Positions 27,016-35,722 of a stretch of 59,897 nucleotides of DNA are shown piece by piece. The notes beneath the pieces are model-generated. The model did not search any database. It saw only the letters and a list, made by a program, of their open reading frames with translations, and was not told the DNA's origin. The DNA is taken from positions 1-59,897 of the forward strand of contig WFPP01000104.1 of the NCBI GenBank assembly GCA_015487495.1, written 5' to 3'. The translations under genes were made by a program, and so were the position numbers. Positions within the stretch are counted from its first letter, which is position 1, and each line of letters starts with the position of its first letter. Source of the DNA: Thiomicrorhabdus sp. Its GTDB lineage: Bacteria; Pseudomonadota; Gammaproteobacteria; Thiomicrospirales; Thiomicrospiraceae.

Positions 27016-28767
27016 ATGAAAAACAGAAACTGGATTACTTTGCTGGCTGCCAGTCCAATGCTATTGATTCCTCTCATGGTGGTGTTAATTGCTTTTATTG
27101 TCATTGATGCTGAGAAAAATAGCCTGGAAAGCAGCCTATCGTATATGGAGCAAAATAATATTGATATGGTGAAATCCACCATTCAATCAAAGGTTGATAG
27201 CATTGTTGATTTGGCTGATTATCGCAAAAAAGCCATTAAAGAAGAGTTGCATGACCGTATTCAGCAACGTGTTGAAGATGCATACCAAATTGCAACAGCA
27301 CTATATAAGCGCTACTCTCCCTCTCAATCTGAACAGGAAGTGAAAACCTTGATTATTGAGGCGTTACGTCCTCTGGTTTGGAATAATGGGGAAAGTTTTA
27401 TCTGGATTCTTGATTTTGATGGTGTTTTTCAGCTTGCCCCAGCGTATTTAAGGCATTTGGAGGGCGAGTCGATTATTGACTTTAAAGATGCAACAGGGCG
27501 GGAAGTGATTAAAGAGGAGATTGAGATTACTCGTTCAAAGGGGCAAGGTTTTTTATGGGATACCTTTACTCGCTCCAGTATTGGCACGGATGAGCAGTTT
27601 GAGCAACTTGCTTTTGTAAAAGCCGTTGGTTTTTATAATTGGTATATGGGGTCGGCTGAATTTTTAGACATAGCCACTAAAAAATCAGATCAGCGTCTGT
27701 TATTTGAGATCAGTCAACTTAATAATGCTGGGGGGCATGATTTTTTTGTCATTGATACCAAGGGAGCCTTGCTATTAAGCAATACCCGGCCAGATTTAAT
27801 TGGCTTGACGTATGACGAGAGTAAACACAAGCATTTAAAGCAGCTTTATACCCGAATTTTAAGCGCCATTAATAACCCGCAACAAAGTGCCTTTATTGAG
27901 TATCAGTGGTTAAACCCTGAAAAAGGGGATTTGGAACAGAAAGTGTCTTATATGAAAGCCGTACCTGACTCGGACTGGGTGATTGGCAGTGGGTTTTACC
28001 CTAAAGACATTGCAAGGGCTTTACAGCCTCAAATAGTGGAAAGTGCCAAGTCAAATCAGAAAAAACTGGACTGGTTATTAAATATGGCATTTTGGGGGTT
28101 TGTGGCATCCATTTTGGCGTCTGTTTTATTGTCTTTTATGGTGTATCGTTTATTAGTAGGTTATCGAAGTGAAGTTGATGAGAAAAATCATGCATTATTA
28201 GAATTAAATACCCAGCTTGAAGAGAAGGTTTTAAAACGTACCCGGGCGTTGGCAGATATTAATGACGAACTGGAAATGCTGGCACATACTGATTGCCTAA
28301 CGGGCATTGATAATCGTTTTTCTTTTATGAAAATCATTGAGGCAGAAGTTCGCCGTAGTTCACGATTTAATGAACCATTTTCATTGGTTTTGTTTGATGT
28401 GGATAATTTTAAAGCCATTAATGATCAATACGGTCATGATGTGGGAGACAGGGTTTTGGTTGAGCTGGCAAAAATAACCAAAAAGTTGTTAAGAGAGGTG
28501 GATAGCGTGTGTCGGTTTGGGGGAGAAGAATTTGTGATTGTTTTGCCCAAAACCGATAAAATGCTGGCCATTGAAACAGCGAAAAGATTGTGTAAAAAGA
28601 TTGAGGAACACCCTTTTAATCTGGTTGAAAATGTCACCATCAGTTTAGGTGTGGGGACATACCATGCAGGGGAAAGCATTGATGAATTGATTAAAAGGGT
28701 GGATGTGGCATTGTATCAAGCCAAACGCTCAGGTAAAAATCAGGTGTGTTTGGCAGAGGAAGAATAA
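27016..28767 (+). CDS. Diguanylate cyclase with periplasmic Cache sensor
   Basis: A 583-residue membrane sensor enzyme that should make c-di-GMP. Membrane helix (about 9-30), a double-Cache-type periplasmic region (about 35-340; includes W-I-L-D-F-D-G-V-F, G-F-L-W-D-T-F and two W-Y/W-V-I-G-S-G-F-Y type strands), a second helix (about 352-375), a coiled coil (about 380-415) and GGDEF (about 420-580). The catalytic loop is GGEEF and an REVD inhibitory-site motif lies five residues before it, so product inhibition is likely. The ligand is unknown. It stands alone, with a repeat terminus before it and a convergent greB behind. Confidence 0.9.
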   Translation: MKNRNWITLLAASPMLLIPLMVVLIAFIVIDAEKNSLESSLSYMEQNNIDMVKSTIQSKVDSIVDLADYRKKAIKEELHDRIQQRVEDAYQIATALYKRYSPSQSEQEVKTLIIEALRPLVWNNGESFIWILDFDGVFQLAPAYLRHLEGESIIDFKDATGREVIKEEIEITRSKGQGFLWDTFTRSSIGTDEQFEQLAFVKAVGFYNWYMGSAEFLDIATKKSDQRLLFEISQLNNAGGHDFFVIDTKGALLLSNTRPDLIGLTYDESKHKHLKQLYTRILSAINNPQQSAFIEYQWLNPEKGDLEQKVSYMKAVPDSDWVIGSGFYPKDIARALQPQIVESAKSNQKKLDWLLNMAFWGFVASILASVLLSFMVYRLLVGYRSEVDEKNHALLELNTQLEEKVLKRTRALADINDELEMLAHTDCLTGIDNRFSFMKIIEAEVRRSSRFNEPFSLVLFDVDNFKAINDQYGHDVGDRVLVELAKITKKLLREVDSVCRFGGEEFVIVLPKTDKMLAIETAKRLCKKIEEHPFNLVENVTISLGVGTYHAGESIDELIKRVDVALYQAKRSGKNQVCLAEEE

Positions 28768-28800
28768 GAGAGGTGATAAAGTAAAGTGGGCAAAGGGCTT

Positions 28801-29313
28801 TTATTTAAGGGACTTATTTATAGGTTCCTTAAATGGTGAGTATTGAATGGCATTGATTCTCCATGTTTTTTGGCCACTGGGTGTGTTTACTTGAACCTCA
28901 TCGTTAACCGTTTTACCAATTAAAGCTCGCGCCATAGGGGCATTTATGCTGATCGCGTTATTTTGAGGGTCAAATTCATCTGCTCCCACAATGCGATATT
29001 GAACCACTTCTCCCGCTTCATTTTCAAGTTCAACCCAAGCGCCAAAAAAAACGTTGCCTTCCTGTTGGGGAGAGTATTCAACTATTTTTAGGACTGCCAG
29101 ACGTTTTTTAAGAAATCGAATGCGTCGGTCAATGTCGCGTAAACGGCGTTTTCCTTCTTTATATTCGGCATTTTCAGAGCGGTCGCCATGTGCTGCTGCG
29201 ATGCTGACTTCTTTGGTGGTGTGGCGTCGTTCTACACGCCATAGGTGATCTAACTCTTTTTCAAGGCGTACACGACCCTCTCGGGTAATCAGGTTAGCTC
29301 TATCATTTGTCAT
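28801..29313 (-). CDS. greB: Transcription elongation factor GreB
   Basis: A 170-residue Gre factor: N-terminal coiled coil with the acidic tip (G-D-R-S-E-N-A-E-Y, where Asp and Glu guide cleavage of backtracked RNA in RNA polymerase) and a C-terminal FKBP-like domain. The basic patch and VFFGAWVELEN match GreB rather than GreA. I choose the ATG at 29313; an in-frame TTG at 29337 would overlap the upstream gene. The natural end appears to be near INAIQY; the last residues (SPFKEPINKSLK) are read from a repeat terminus at 28805-28832. Confidence 0.93.
   Translation of the reverse strand: MTNDRANLITREGRVRLEKELDHLWRVERRHTTKEVSIAAAHGDRSENAEYKEGKRRLRDIDRRIRFLKKRLAVLKIVEYSPQQEGNVFFGAWVELENEAGEVVQYRIVGADEFDPQNNAISINAPMARALIGKTVNDEVQVNTPSGQKTWRINAIQYSPFKEPINKSLK
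28805..28832. repeat. TTAAGGA element terminus inside the 3' end of greB
   Basis: On the minus strand TTAAGGAACCTATAAATAAG followed by TCCCTTA matches the left end at 1274-1300 with five changes in 27. It supplies the last codons of greB. Confidence 0.6.
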
Positions 29314-29318
29314 GTGGA

Positions 29319-29804
29319 TTACTGTTCTGGATACCAAGGGGATTTTTCGGCTTGTTCGTAGAGTATTTTAAAGGCTTTTTTAAATTGTTTCATGGCTTCT
29401 TTTGCCTGGCTGGATTGACAGCCTCCAAGTGCATTTAAATTTTTGTTAAAGGCGTGCTTACGGGCTTGCTTAACCTGTTTGGTATTTGGGTCAATATAGA
29501 GTTTAATAAAATTATTTGCGGTGAGACTGTATTTGGTTACGTATAAACGGTTCACTTTATTAAGCTGCTTCGATACACTCACCCCGCGACAGCGCTTATT
29601 GTAAAAATCCGTTTGCAGCGCGACTTCAACTAGCTCAATATGAGATTGAATCATGGCGTGTTCTGTGGATTCTTTTGATAGGGGAGGCTCTGCGAAAGAG
29701 AGGGAGATGTTAAGTAGACAAAGAGCCGTAAGTGTCACCAATAAGGCTTGTTTGGTACGTGGTGTTAAAAGAGATTCGTGTGGCGATTTGAATGGAATCG
29801 TCAT
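29319..29804 (-). CDS. Secreted protein of unknown function
   Basis: A 161-residue protein if it starts at the ATG at 29802-29804, which follows CAGGAAGCC; an upstream in-frame start at 29834 has no such site. Residues about 20-40 (ALLVTLTALCLLNISLSFA) form a signal peptide after a basic N-terminus. The mature part is Lys/Gln/Asn-rich with two Cys that may form a disulfide. It ends 6 bases before the greB ATG and is probably co-transcribed with it. I do not recognise the family. Confidence 0.6.
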   Translation of the reverse strand: MTIPFKSPHESLLTPRTKQALLVTLTALCLLNISLSFAEPPLSKESTEHAMIQSHIELVEVALQTDFYNKRCRGVSVSKQLNKVNRLYVTKYSLTANNFIKLYIDPNTKQVKQARKHAFNKNLNALGGCQSSQAKEAMKQFKKAFKILYEQAEKSPWYPEQ

Positions 29805-29938
29805 AAGATTTAGGCTTCCTGTTTTAATGCACATTCAACATTTAATAACGGTAACGACGGGGTGTCGAGTTTTTTGTTTTTTATTTATATCATCCAAAGG
29901 TCTTAATTAGTTTAATCAAATTGCGTGTTAAAAGGGCA

Positions 29939-30499
29939 ATGATTTTAAAAAAAGAGAAAAATAGGGAGTTATTTTTGATTCAATTTATTTTAGGAGGCGC
30001 GCGTTCTGGTAAGAGTGCTTATGCAGAATTGTTGGCAAAGCGGGCAGAGTCTGAGGGGGGGTGTGTTTTTTATATTGCAACGGCACAGCGTGGAGCAAGT
30101 GAAGCACTGGATTCTGAAATGGTGAGCCGAATTGAACGGCATCAAGCGGATCGTCCTGTGCATTGGTGCACGATTGAAAGTTCACTTTTCTTGGCAAACA
30201 CGTTAAAAGAGAAGGATGCAAAAGAGCACTGTTTTTTGGTGGATTGCTTAACACTTTGGACTTTAAATGTGATTGAATCTGGCGTTTTAGAGAGTGAGAA
30301 AAAAGCGTTACTGGATACGTTATCCCATTTAAAAGCGCGTGTTATTTTAGTGAGTAATGAAGTCGGGTTGGGTATTGTTCCAATGGGAAACTTAACACGC
30401 CGTTTTGTAGATGAGCTGGGTTGGCTACATCAAGAAGTGGCTCAGGTAGCAGATGAGGTGTGGTTTGTTACAGCTGGCTTGCCAATGAAGCTTAAATAG
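29939..30499 (+). CDS. cobU: Adenosylcobinamide kinase / guanylyltransferase
   Basis: A 186-residue bifunctional enzyme that phosphorylates adenosylcobinamide and then transfers GMP to it, in the nucleotide-loop branch of cobalamin synthesis and salvage. The P-loop GGARSGKS (residues 19-26 from ATG 29939), R-I-x-R-H-Q-x-D-R-P with the nucleotide-bound His, V-D-C-L-T-L-W and V-S-N-E-V-G-L-G-I-V-P are all family motifs. A TTG at 29975, with AGGGAG before it, matches the family start (IQFILGGARSGKS) even better. A G7 run lies at 30055-30061. Confidence 0.93.
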   Translation: MILKKEKNRELFLIQFILGGARSGKSAYAELLAKRAESEGGCVFYIATAQRGASEALDSEMVSRIERHQADRPVHWCTIESSLFLANTLKEKDAKEHCFLVDCLTLWTLNVIESGVLESEKKALLDTLSHLKARVILVSNEVGLGIVPMGNLTRRFVDELGWLHQEVAQVADEVWFVTAGLPMKLK

Positions 30500-30677
30500 C
30501 AAGGAGGGCTTTTGCGTGAAAGAATCGACAGATAAAAAAGAGATAAAATACGCCTGATTCTCAGTCTCGACTTATCTTTTACGGGGTACGGAATGAGTAT
30601 TGATTTTTTTATATATGGTATTAATAGTTGTTTATAATTTGTTGTTTTATAAGATTTAATTTATTTTAAGGTTGTGT

Positions 30678-31733
30678 ATGTTTTTTGTTAAACCACTTTC
30701 TAGACTTCACCAAGAAGCGGCTGTTCAGCGCCAAAACCAACTTACAAAACCGCAAGGTTCTTTAGGGCAATTAGAGGCAATTGCAATTCAGTTAGCGGGA
30801 CATCAAGCGCGGACTTGTCCTCAAATTCATCGCCCCTGGATTTCTGTTTTTGCTGCTGATCATGGCATTGCCAATGAAGGTATATCGGCCTTTCCTTCGG
30901 TCGTGACACAGGAGATGGTTAAAAATTTTTCGTCAGGAGGAGCGGCCATTACGGTATTGGCCAAAGCCAATCATGCCCTGTTTGAAGTAGTGGATGTGGG
31001 GGTGTTAAATGATATTTCGCAGGGGGGAGAAATTTTTTGGACACATTTACAATCGTTTCGTGTTGCGGCAGGCAGTTTTAATTTTTTACAACAAGCTGCA
31101 ATGAGTGATGAAATGCTCAATAAAGCGATGGCAGCAGGGTGTGTGGCGGTTGAGCGTGCATTAGAAGCCAAAGCAGATTTGTTTGTGGCAGGAGAGATGG
31201 GGATAGGAAATACGACCAGTGCCACGGCCATTATTGCTCAATTATGCCAGAAGCCTGTTGCGGACTTGGTTGGATTGGGAACGGGGATTGACGAAGAGCA
31301 AAAAGCGTTAAAAATCAAGGTAATTCAAACGGCATTGAATAAGCATTGTACATCTGTAACCCCCCCTTTAGAAGTGTTACGTTGTGTTGGTGGATTAGAA
31401 ATCGCTGCATTGGTGGGGGCGTATTTGGTTTGTGCTGAACAAGGCTTAACGATGGTGATTGATGGTGTGATTTCATGTGCCGCTGCGTTAGTGGTGAGCT
31501 TGATTGCACCGAATGCAAAGGAGTGGATGATTTTTGGGCATCAGTCGACCGAGCCGGCACAACAGAGTGTGTTTCAGGCATTAAATGTAACCCCTTTGTT
31601 GCAACTGTCACTGCGTTTGGGAGAGGGGTCAGGCGCAGCCTTGGCAATTCCGGTGATTAAAATGGCTTGTTTGTTACATGAGCAAATGGCGACTTTTGAA
31701 GAAGCAGGAGTGTCGGAGTCGGAGACAAATTGA
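30678..31733 (+). CDS. cobT: Nicotinate-nucleotide-dimethylbenzimidazole phosphoribosyltransferase
   Basis: A 351-residue enzyme that makes alpha-ribazole phosphate for the lower ligand of cobalamin. The family start L-T-K-P-Q-G-S-L-G is near residue 25, GEMGIGNTTSATAI near 175, and the catalytic Glu sits in LRLGEGSGAALA near residue 315. I choose the ATG at 30678 with TTTTAAGG upstream over the in-frame TTG at 30672. Its TGA overlaps the cobC ATG. Confidence 0.95.
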   Translation: MFFVKPLSRLHQEAAVQRQNQLTKPQGSLGQLEAIAIQLAGHQARTCPQIHRPWISVFAADHGIANEGISAFPSVVTQEMVKNFSSGGAAITVLAKANHALFEVVDVGVLNDISQGGEIFWTHLQSFRVAAGSFNFLQQAAMSDEMLNKAMAAGCVAVERALEAKADLFVAGEMGIGNTTSATAIIAQLCQKPVADLVGLGTGIDEEQKALKIKVIQTALNKHCTSVTPPLEVLRCVGGLEIAALVGAYLVCAEQGLTMVIDGVISCAAALVVSLIAPNAKEWMIFGHQSTEPAQQSVFQALNVTPLLQLSLRLGEGSGAALAIPVIKMACLLHEQMATFEEAGVSESETN

Positions 31734-32380
31734 TGCGAGTGGATTTGATTCGACATGGTGCGTGTTTGGATACGTGCTTTTTTAGAGGGCAAACCCCTTC
31801 ACAATTAAGTGAGATGGGACAGCAACAGATGCAAATGGCATTTTCTGGGATTCCTTGTCCTGAATGGGTTATCTCTTCGACTGCACAACGATGTGCCGGT
31901 GTGACCCAAGCGTATTATGCAAACCATAAAGCCATGCCAACGATTTGGTATCGGGACGCATTGCAAGAGCGGTATTTTGGTGTTTGGGATGGTTTGTCAC
32001 ATAACGCGGTCAAAGCATTGGATGCGGAAGGATTAGAGGAGTATTTTGAACATCCATTTGAGTATGCCATTTCGGAGGCTGAGTCATTTGAGGCGTTTAA
32101 GCAGCGTGTAATGAGTGTATTTGATGAGCTGTTATTGCAAGCGGAACAACAGGGGGTTGAGCATGTGGTGCTGGTTACGCATGGTGGGGTGATGCGAGTG
32201 TTATTGATGCATATTTTTGCTTTAAGACATGAGGCACTGTTTCAATTTGAAATTGGGTTTGGATCGCGTATGACATTGGAGTGCTTTTCATCTGGTGAGT
32301 CACAAGGGCAAGGGGGGGGGAATTTTTTTATTAAACTGGTTGAGTTGATTCAAAGCCCATTGGACTCCTTATCTGGTTAA
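31733..32380 (+). CDS. cobC: Alpha-ribazole phosphatase (histidine phosphatase family)
   Basis: A 215-residue histidine phosphatase: catalytic LIRHG at the N-terminus, an E-R-Y-F-G-V-W-D-G motif (acid Glu) and LVTHGGVMRVL near 155. Placement after cobT supports removal of phosphate from alpha-ribazole phosphate (or cobalamin phosphate). A G9 run followed by AATTTTTTT (32312-32320, Gly-Gly-Gly-Asn-Phe-Phe) lies near the C-terminus, after the conserved core. Confidence 0.87.
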   Translation: MRVDLIRHGACLDTCFFRGQTPSQLSEMGQQQMQMAFSGIPCPEWVISSTAQRCAGVTQAYYANHKAMPTIWYRDALQERYFGVWDGLSHNAVKALDAEGLEEYFEHPFEYAISEAESFEAFKQRVMSVFDELLLQAEQQGVEHVVLVTHGGVMRVLLMHIFALRHEALFQFEIGFGSRMTLECFSSGESQGQGGGNFFIKLVELIQSPLDSLSG

Positions 32381-32392
32381 AAGTTAAGACAG

Positions 32393-32422
32393 GGTTAAAC
32401 TTATTTGAAAACAAGTTTAACC
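32393..32422 (+). other. Hairpin after cobC
   Basis: GGTTAAACTT (32393-32402) and AAGTTTAACC (32413-32422) pair perfectly across a 10-base loop, 13 bases after the cobC stop. No T tract follows. The rest of the 294-base gap before cobS is A/T-rich. I looked for and did not see a cobalamin riboswitch there. Confidence 0.5.
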
Positions 32423-32674
32423 GTTTCAGAGCTTTAATACGTATAATAGAGCGTTTTTCACGATACAGACAAAAAAAACAAAGAATTCAACCCCTTCAGG
32501 GGTAAGTCGAAAAAAATGAGGTAATGATGTTTATTTTTCTGGTTGAAGCAGAAAATTATTTGTCTTTATTTATCTGTGGCTGTCTCGTGCCAAGGTTTCA
32601 ATTAGGTATTTTTTTAATATTAAATGTTAATACTAAATGGGTCTTTTTTAGGTTTTTGAGAATAGGTAAATTGT

Positions 32675-33418
32675 ATGTTTAAGCCTTTCTGGTTGGCGGT
32701 TCAATTTTTGAGTCGATTTCCAAGTATTCAGTACGACTCGGTCTCTGCTCAGGAAATGGGGCGGGCGATTAACTGGTTTCCTGTCGTAGGGGCGTTTATT
32801 GGTTTGTTGCTGGTTTTGGTGGCACAGTTGCATCTTTGGTTGCCTTCGCAAATTGTGGCTGGCCTGGTGTTGGCTTTTTGGGTATGGAGTACTGGGGGCT
32901 TGCACCTAGATGGACTTGCGGATACAGCGGATGGCTGGTTAAGTTCATCAGGGAATCAACAAAAAGCACTTGAGGTGATGAAGGACAGCCTAATTGGCAC
33001 GGGTGGTGGGACGGCGCTGGTACTGATGCTGATTTTAAAGTGGGCAACATTAACCATTATTATTGACTATCAAGTTTGGATGTTTTTGTTTTTAGCTCCT
33101 GTGATTGGGCGTATTGCATCAATTAATTTAATGCCTGTCACGCAATACGTTAGTTTAAATGGCATTGCACAAGATATGTTTTTGCACCTTAACCGTTATG
33201 TTGTGTGGGCCTGGATGTTGTTTTTAAGTATTGGAATGCTTTGGTTAACCCCTTTTTTGTTTTTAGGCTTAATGATCGTTTGGTTTTGGGGACGTTGGAT
33301 TATGATAAAAATTACAGGGGGCATGACAGGTGATACTGCCGGTGCAATGATTGAGGTCATGGAGTTGGCCTGGTTAATTGGGGTTGTGGTGATTTTAATT
33401 AACCCTTCCCTGAATTAA
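32675..33418 (+). CDS. cobS: Adenosylcobinamide-GDP ribazoletransferase (cobalamin synthase)
   Basis: A 247-residue polytopic membrane enzyme joining adenosylcobinamide-GDP with alpha-ribazole (phosphate) to finish cobalamin. The metal-binding signature G-G-L-H-L-D-G-L-A-D-T-A-D-G is near residue 75, and the second conserved loop G-G-M-T-G-D-T-A-G-A is near 215. Together with cobU, cobT and cobC this completes the lower-loop pathway. Confidence 0.96.
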   Translation: MFKPFWLAVQFLSRFPSIQYDSVSAQEMGRAINWFPVVGAFIGLLLVLVAQLHLWLPSQIVAGLVLAFWVWSTGGLHLDGLADTADGWLSSSGNQQKALEVMKDSLIGTGGGTALVLMLILKWATLTIIIDYQVWMFLFLAPVIGRIASINLMPVTQYVSLNGIAQDMFLHLNRYVVWAWMLFLSIGMLWLTPFLFLGLMIVWFWGRWIMIKITGGMTGDTAGAMIEVMELAWLIGVVVILINPSLN

Positions 33419-33825
33419 TCCTGTCTCCTCAAATTTGTACAATAGAAGCGTGACCCCTGCACAACGCTCTACCCCCTTCTCATTTTTTTTAAATTTTTTT
33501 CAAATCGTCACTTTGTTTTTCATACTTCATGCCAGAGAACGCTTCAGATCGTTCCTGAAAGGGGTTATTTGGTGTAAAAAAATGGGGGGAGATTATCAAG
33601 GCGATTAATAGAGGCAAGAGCGTCGATTTTTTTATAAAAAATACTGTTCATGTTTCATTAAAAGGTTTGAATTCAATTGGCTTTTTTACTGCGGTTTTAG
33701 GCGTATACTTAAATAAGTGCCTTTCTGTTTTTTTAATGACTTGATGTCCTCTAAAAAGAGGGCATTTAAGGGTTGTTTTTTGACTGGAATAGGTTTGTGT
33801 TTAAAATCATTAAGCTGGAGGATGA
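33419..33825. other. Intergenic stretch before ppk2, no gene seen
   Basis: About 400 bases, A/T-rich with long T runs (33484-33500). A small hairpin ATGTCCTCT-AAAA-AGAGGGCAT sits near 33744-33765. A six-G run with GATTAT follows at 33582. CTGGAGGATG gives the ppk2 ribosome-binding site. I see no open frame with a start signal and no RNA gene. Confidence 0.4.
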
Positions 33826-34620
33826 ATGAAGAAAGTTAAATCGAGTGAAGGCAGTTACCCTTATGCAGACAAGATTGATCGTAAGGTTTATGAAAAAACC
33901 AAGCGACTATTACAAATTGAGTTATTGAAGTTGCAAAAATGGGTTAAAGAGAATGATAAGCGAATTGTTTTAGTGTTTGAAGGACGTGATGCTGCGGGTA
34001 AAGGTGGTACGATTAAACGCATTATGGAGCATCTTAATCCTCGTGGTGCTCGTGTGGTGGCTCTGGATAAACCGAGTGAAATTGAAAAGGGGCAGTGGTA
34101 CTTTCAACGTTATGTTCAAAACCTGCCAACAGCGGGTGAAATTGTGCTATTTGACCGTTCTTGGTATAACCGTGCTGGGGTTGAGCGGGTGATGGGCTTT
34201 TGTTCGCCGCAGGAGTACACGCAATTTATGCGTCAGGTCCCTGAATTTGAGCGGATGATTACCGAAGATGGCATTACCTTAATTAAGTTTTGGTTTTCGG
34301 TTGGACGCAAGGAGCAATTACGGCGTTTTAATGCACGTAAAAATGACCCTTTAAAGCAGTGGAAATTAAGCCCAATGGATTTGGCATCTCTGGATCGCTG
34401 GGATGATTACACAAAAGCAAAAGAGGATATGTTTTTTTATACCAATACCACACAAGCCCCCTGGTCGGTGGTGAAGTCGAATGATAAAAAGCGCGCACGC
34501 CTAGAAACCATGCGTTATTTTTTAAATGCCATTCCTTATGAGGGTAAAGATAAAAAGGTGGTGGGTAAAACCGATCCTTTAATTTTTAGCTCAGGAGAGG
34601 ATATCTTTCAGGTAGATTAA
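33826..34620 (+). CDS. ppk2: Polyphosphate kinase 2
   Basis: A 264-residue class I PPK2, which transfers phosphate between polyphosphate and nucleoside diphosphates. It carries Walker A (GRDAAGKGGTIKR, about residue 53), the lid motif (K-P-S-x-x-E-x-x-Q-W-Y-F-Q-R-Y) and Walker B (LFDRSWYNRAGVE, about 107-119), as well as the W-D-D-Y motif. Length is normal. A small gene follows 15 bases later, possibly in the same transcript. Confidence 0.95.
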   Translation: MKKVKSSEGSYPYADKIDRKVYEKTKRLLQIELLKLQKWVKENDKRIVLVFEGRDAAGKGGTIKRIMEHLNPRGARVVALDKPSEIEKGQWYFQRYVQNLPTAGEIVLFDRSWYNRAGVERVMGFCSPQEYTQFMRQVPEFERMITEDGITLIKFWFSVGRKEQLRRFNARKNDPLKQWKLSPMDLASLDRWDDYTKAKEDMFFYTNTTQAPWSVVKSNDKKRARLETMRYFLNAIPYEGKDKKVVGKTDPLIFSSGEDIFQVD

Positions 34621-34635
34621 AGAAAAGGAATTAAG

Positions 34636-34884
34636 ATGAATATTGAACAGCATGCCTATGAAGTCGTAGATGGCTTTCGTAAAAGTTTAACGGATGAGCA
34701 ACGAAATGCTTTGGGTAAGGAGAGCTTGGAAGAGTTGCATATTTTGATTGAAGCCGCATTAGGAAAAGCCATTTCAACGGCATTGCACGAAACGGTTAAA
34801 GAGGTTGAGGCGTTGGCGCAATCCACTCGTAAGCGTTTAACATCCATTGAGCGCTTGGAGCAAAATTTTGATGAAGATGCCTAA
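34636..34884 (+). CDS. Small helical protein of unknown function
   Basis: An 82-residue, acidic, predicted all-helical protein (heptad-like pattern about 28-75) with no signal peptide, membrane helix or Cys. AAAAGGAATTAAG precedes the ATG. It follows ppk2 by 15 bases, so a link to polyphosphate is possible by context only. I do not recognise the family. Confidence 0.6.
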   Translation: MNIEQHAYEVVDGFRKSLTDEQRNALGKESLEELHILIEAALGKAISTALHETVKEVEALAQSTRKRLTSIERLEQNFDEDA

Positions 34885-34920
34885 TCTTGATGTCTGGGGC
34901 GCTTTTCTAGAATAAGGGGC

Positions 34921-34941
34921 ATAACGGGAGAGCGTTATTTT
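34921..34941. terminator. Short hairpin between convergent genes
   Basis: ATAACG (34921-34926) and CGTTAT (34933-34938) with loop GGAGAG, followed by TTT; lies between the small ppk2-linked gene and the minus-strand pyr cluster. Confidence 0.4.
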
Positions 34942-34959
34942 GAGATAGCCTCCTAGGGT

Positions 34960-35715
34960 TTAAACAATGCTTGATACATTGGTCTTTCTGTAAGGTTGAC
35001 TGATGGTCAGGCATTTTTTTTTGGTATCTGAAGGGACGCAGAGGATGATGTGCCAAGGTTCACAAAAAGAAGCGCATTGGTTGGTTTGATGCAACCAGTA
35101 TTCAAATAAGTTCGCCAAATCCCCGTCAAAACAGCCTGGAGCTGCTAAATTGCTGGCAAGCCGATTGGTGATATGCCAATCTTCTAATAGTGTGCAACAT
35201 CCAATGGCTTCTGGTGGTAAATAATTAACCATTAATTGTGCGGGTTTGATTCGAAATGGAAAGTGCTCGTGGCTGTGCAGTAATGCAAGTGTTTGCCCTT
35301 TTTTTTCACCATGATAGGCGCTTATTTGAGCACTTCGTTGTTTGGCCAGATAAAAAACATTGGCAATGTGGAGGCCTGAGCCTAAAAAGAGCAAGTTTTC
35401 TGATGGATGAATTTGAATCGGGTGTTTGTTTGTTGAAGGTGTTATCTGTAACTGTGTCTGTTTTGTGATTGAAACGGGTTGCTTGCATAAAAATTGTAGA
35501 TGGTGTTGTGTGTTTGAGGGGGTGTGTTGAAATAAACACAATGTTTCATTATGGTCGGACAGGCGAAAATGATTGTTAACATCAAATAGGGGGGGGGCAT
35601 ATTTTTGGGTTTGACTTGGGTATTGAGGAAAACAGGCCGAAGGGAGCTTAAGGTTAATGAGCCAAAATCCCCCCTCTTGTTCTGTTTGAGAAAAATCTTG
35701 AATTGGGTACATTTT
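34960..35715 (-). CDS. PyrK / ferredoxin-reductase-like protein (putative)
   Basis: A 251-residue protein if it starts at the ATG giving MYPIQDFSQ (35715); the open frame continues upstream into pyrX. The first half is beta-rich like an FAD-binding barrel; the second half begins with E-N-L-L-F-L-G-S-G-L-H-I-A-N-V-F-Y-L-A, the pattern of an NAD-binding half of flavin reductases. A PyrK-type [2Fe-2S] Cys cluster is not evident; the C-terminal Cys (APGCFDGD, QCASFCEP) are spaced differently. Placement 7 bases after pyrX hints at pyrimidine metabolism. Function is uncertain. A G9 run lies on the plus strand at 35589-35597, inside the gene. Confidence 0.5.
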   Translation of the reverse strand, partial: KMYPIQDFSQTEQEGGFWLINLKLPSACFPQYPSQTQKYAPPLFDVNNHFRLSDHNETLCLFQHTPSNTQHHLQFLCKQPVSITKQTQLQITPSTNKHPIQIHPSENLLFLGSGLHIANVFYLAKQRSAQISAYHGEKKGQTLALLHSHEHFPFRIKPAQLMVNYLPPEAIGCCTLLEDWHITNRLASNLAAPGCFDGDLANLFEYWLHQTNQCASFCEPWHIILCVPSDTKKKCLTISQPYRKTNVSSIV

Positions 35716-35722
35716 ATACCTT

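Noticed and set aside
30500-30677. Cobalamin riboswitch before cobT
   Set aside because: The gap is too short and lacks the conserved B12-box; only A/T-rich DNA is seen.
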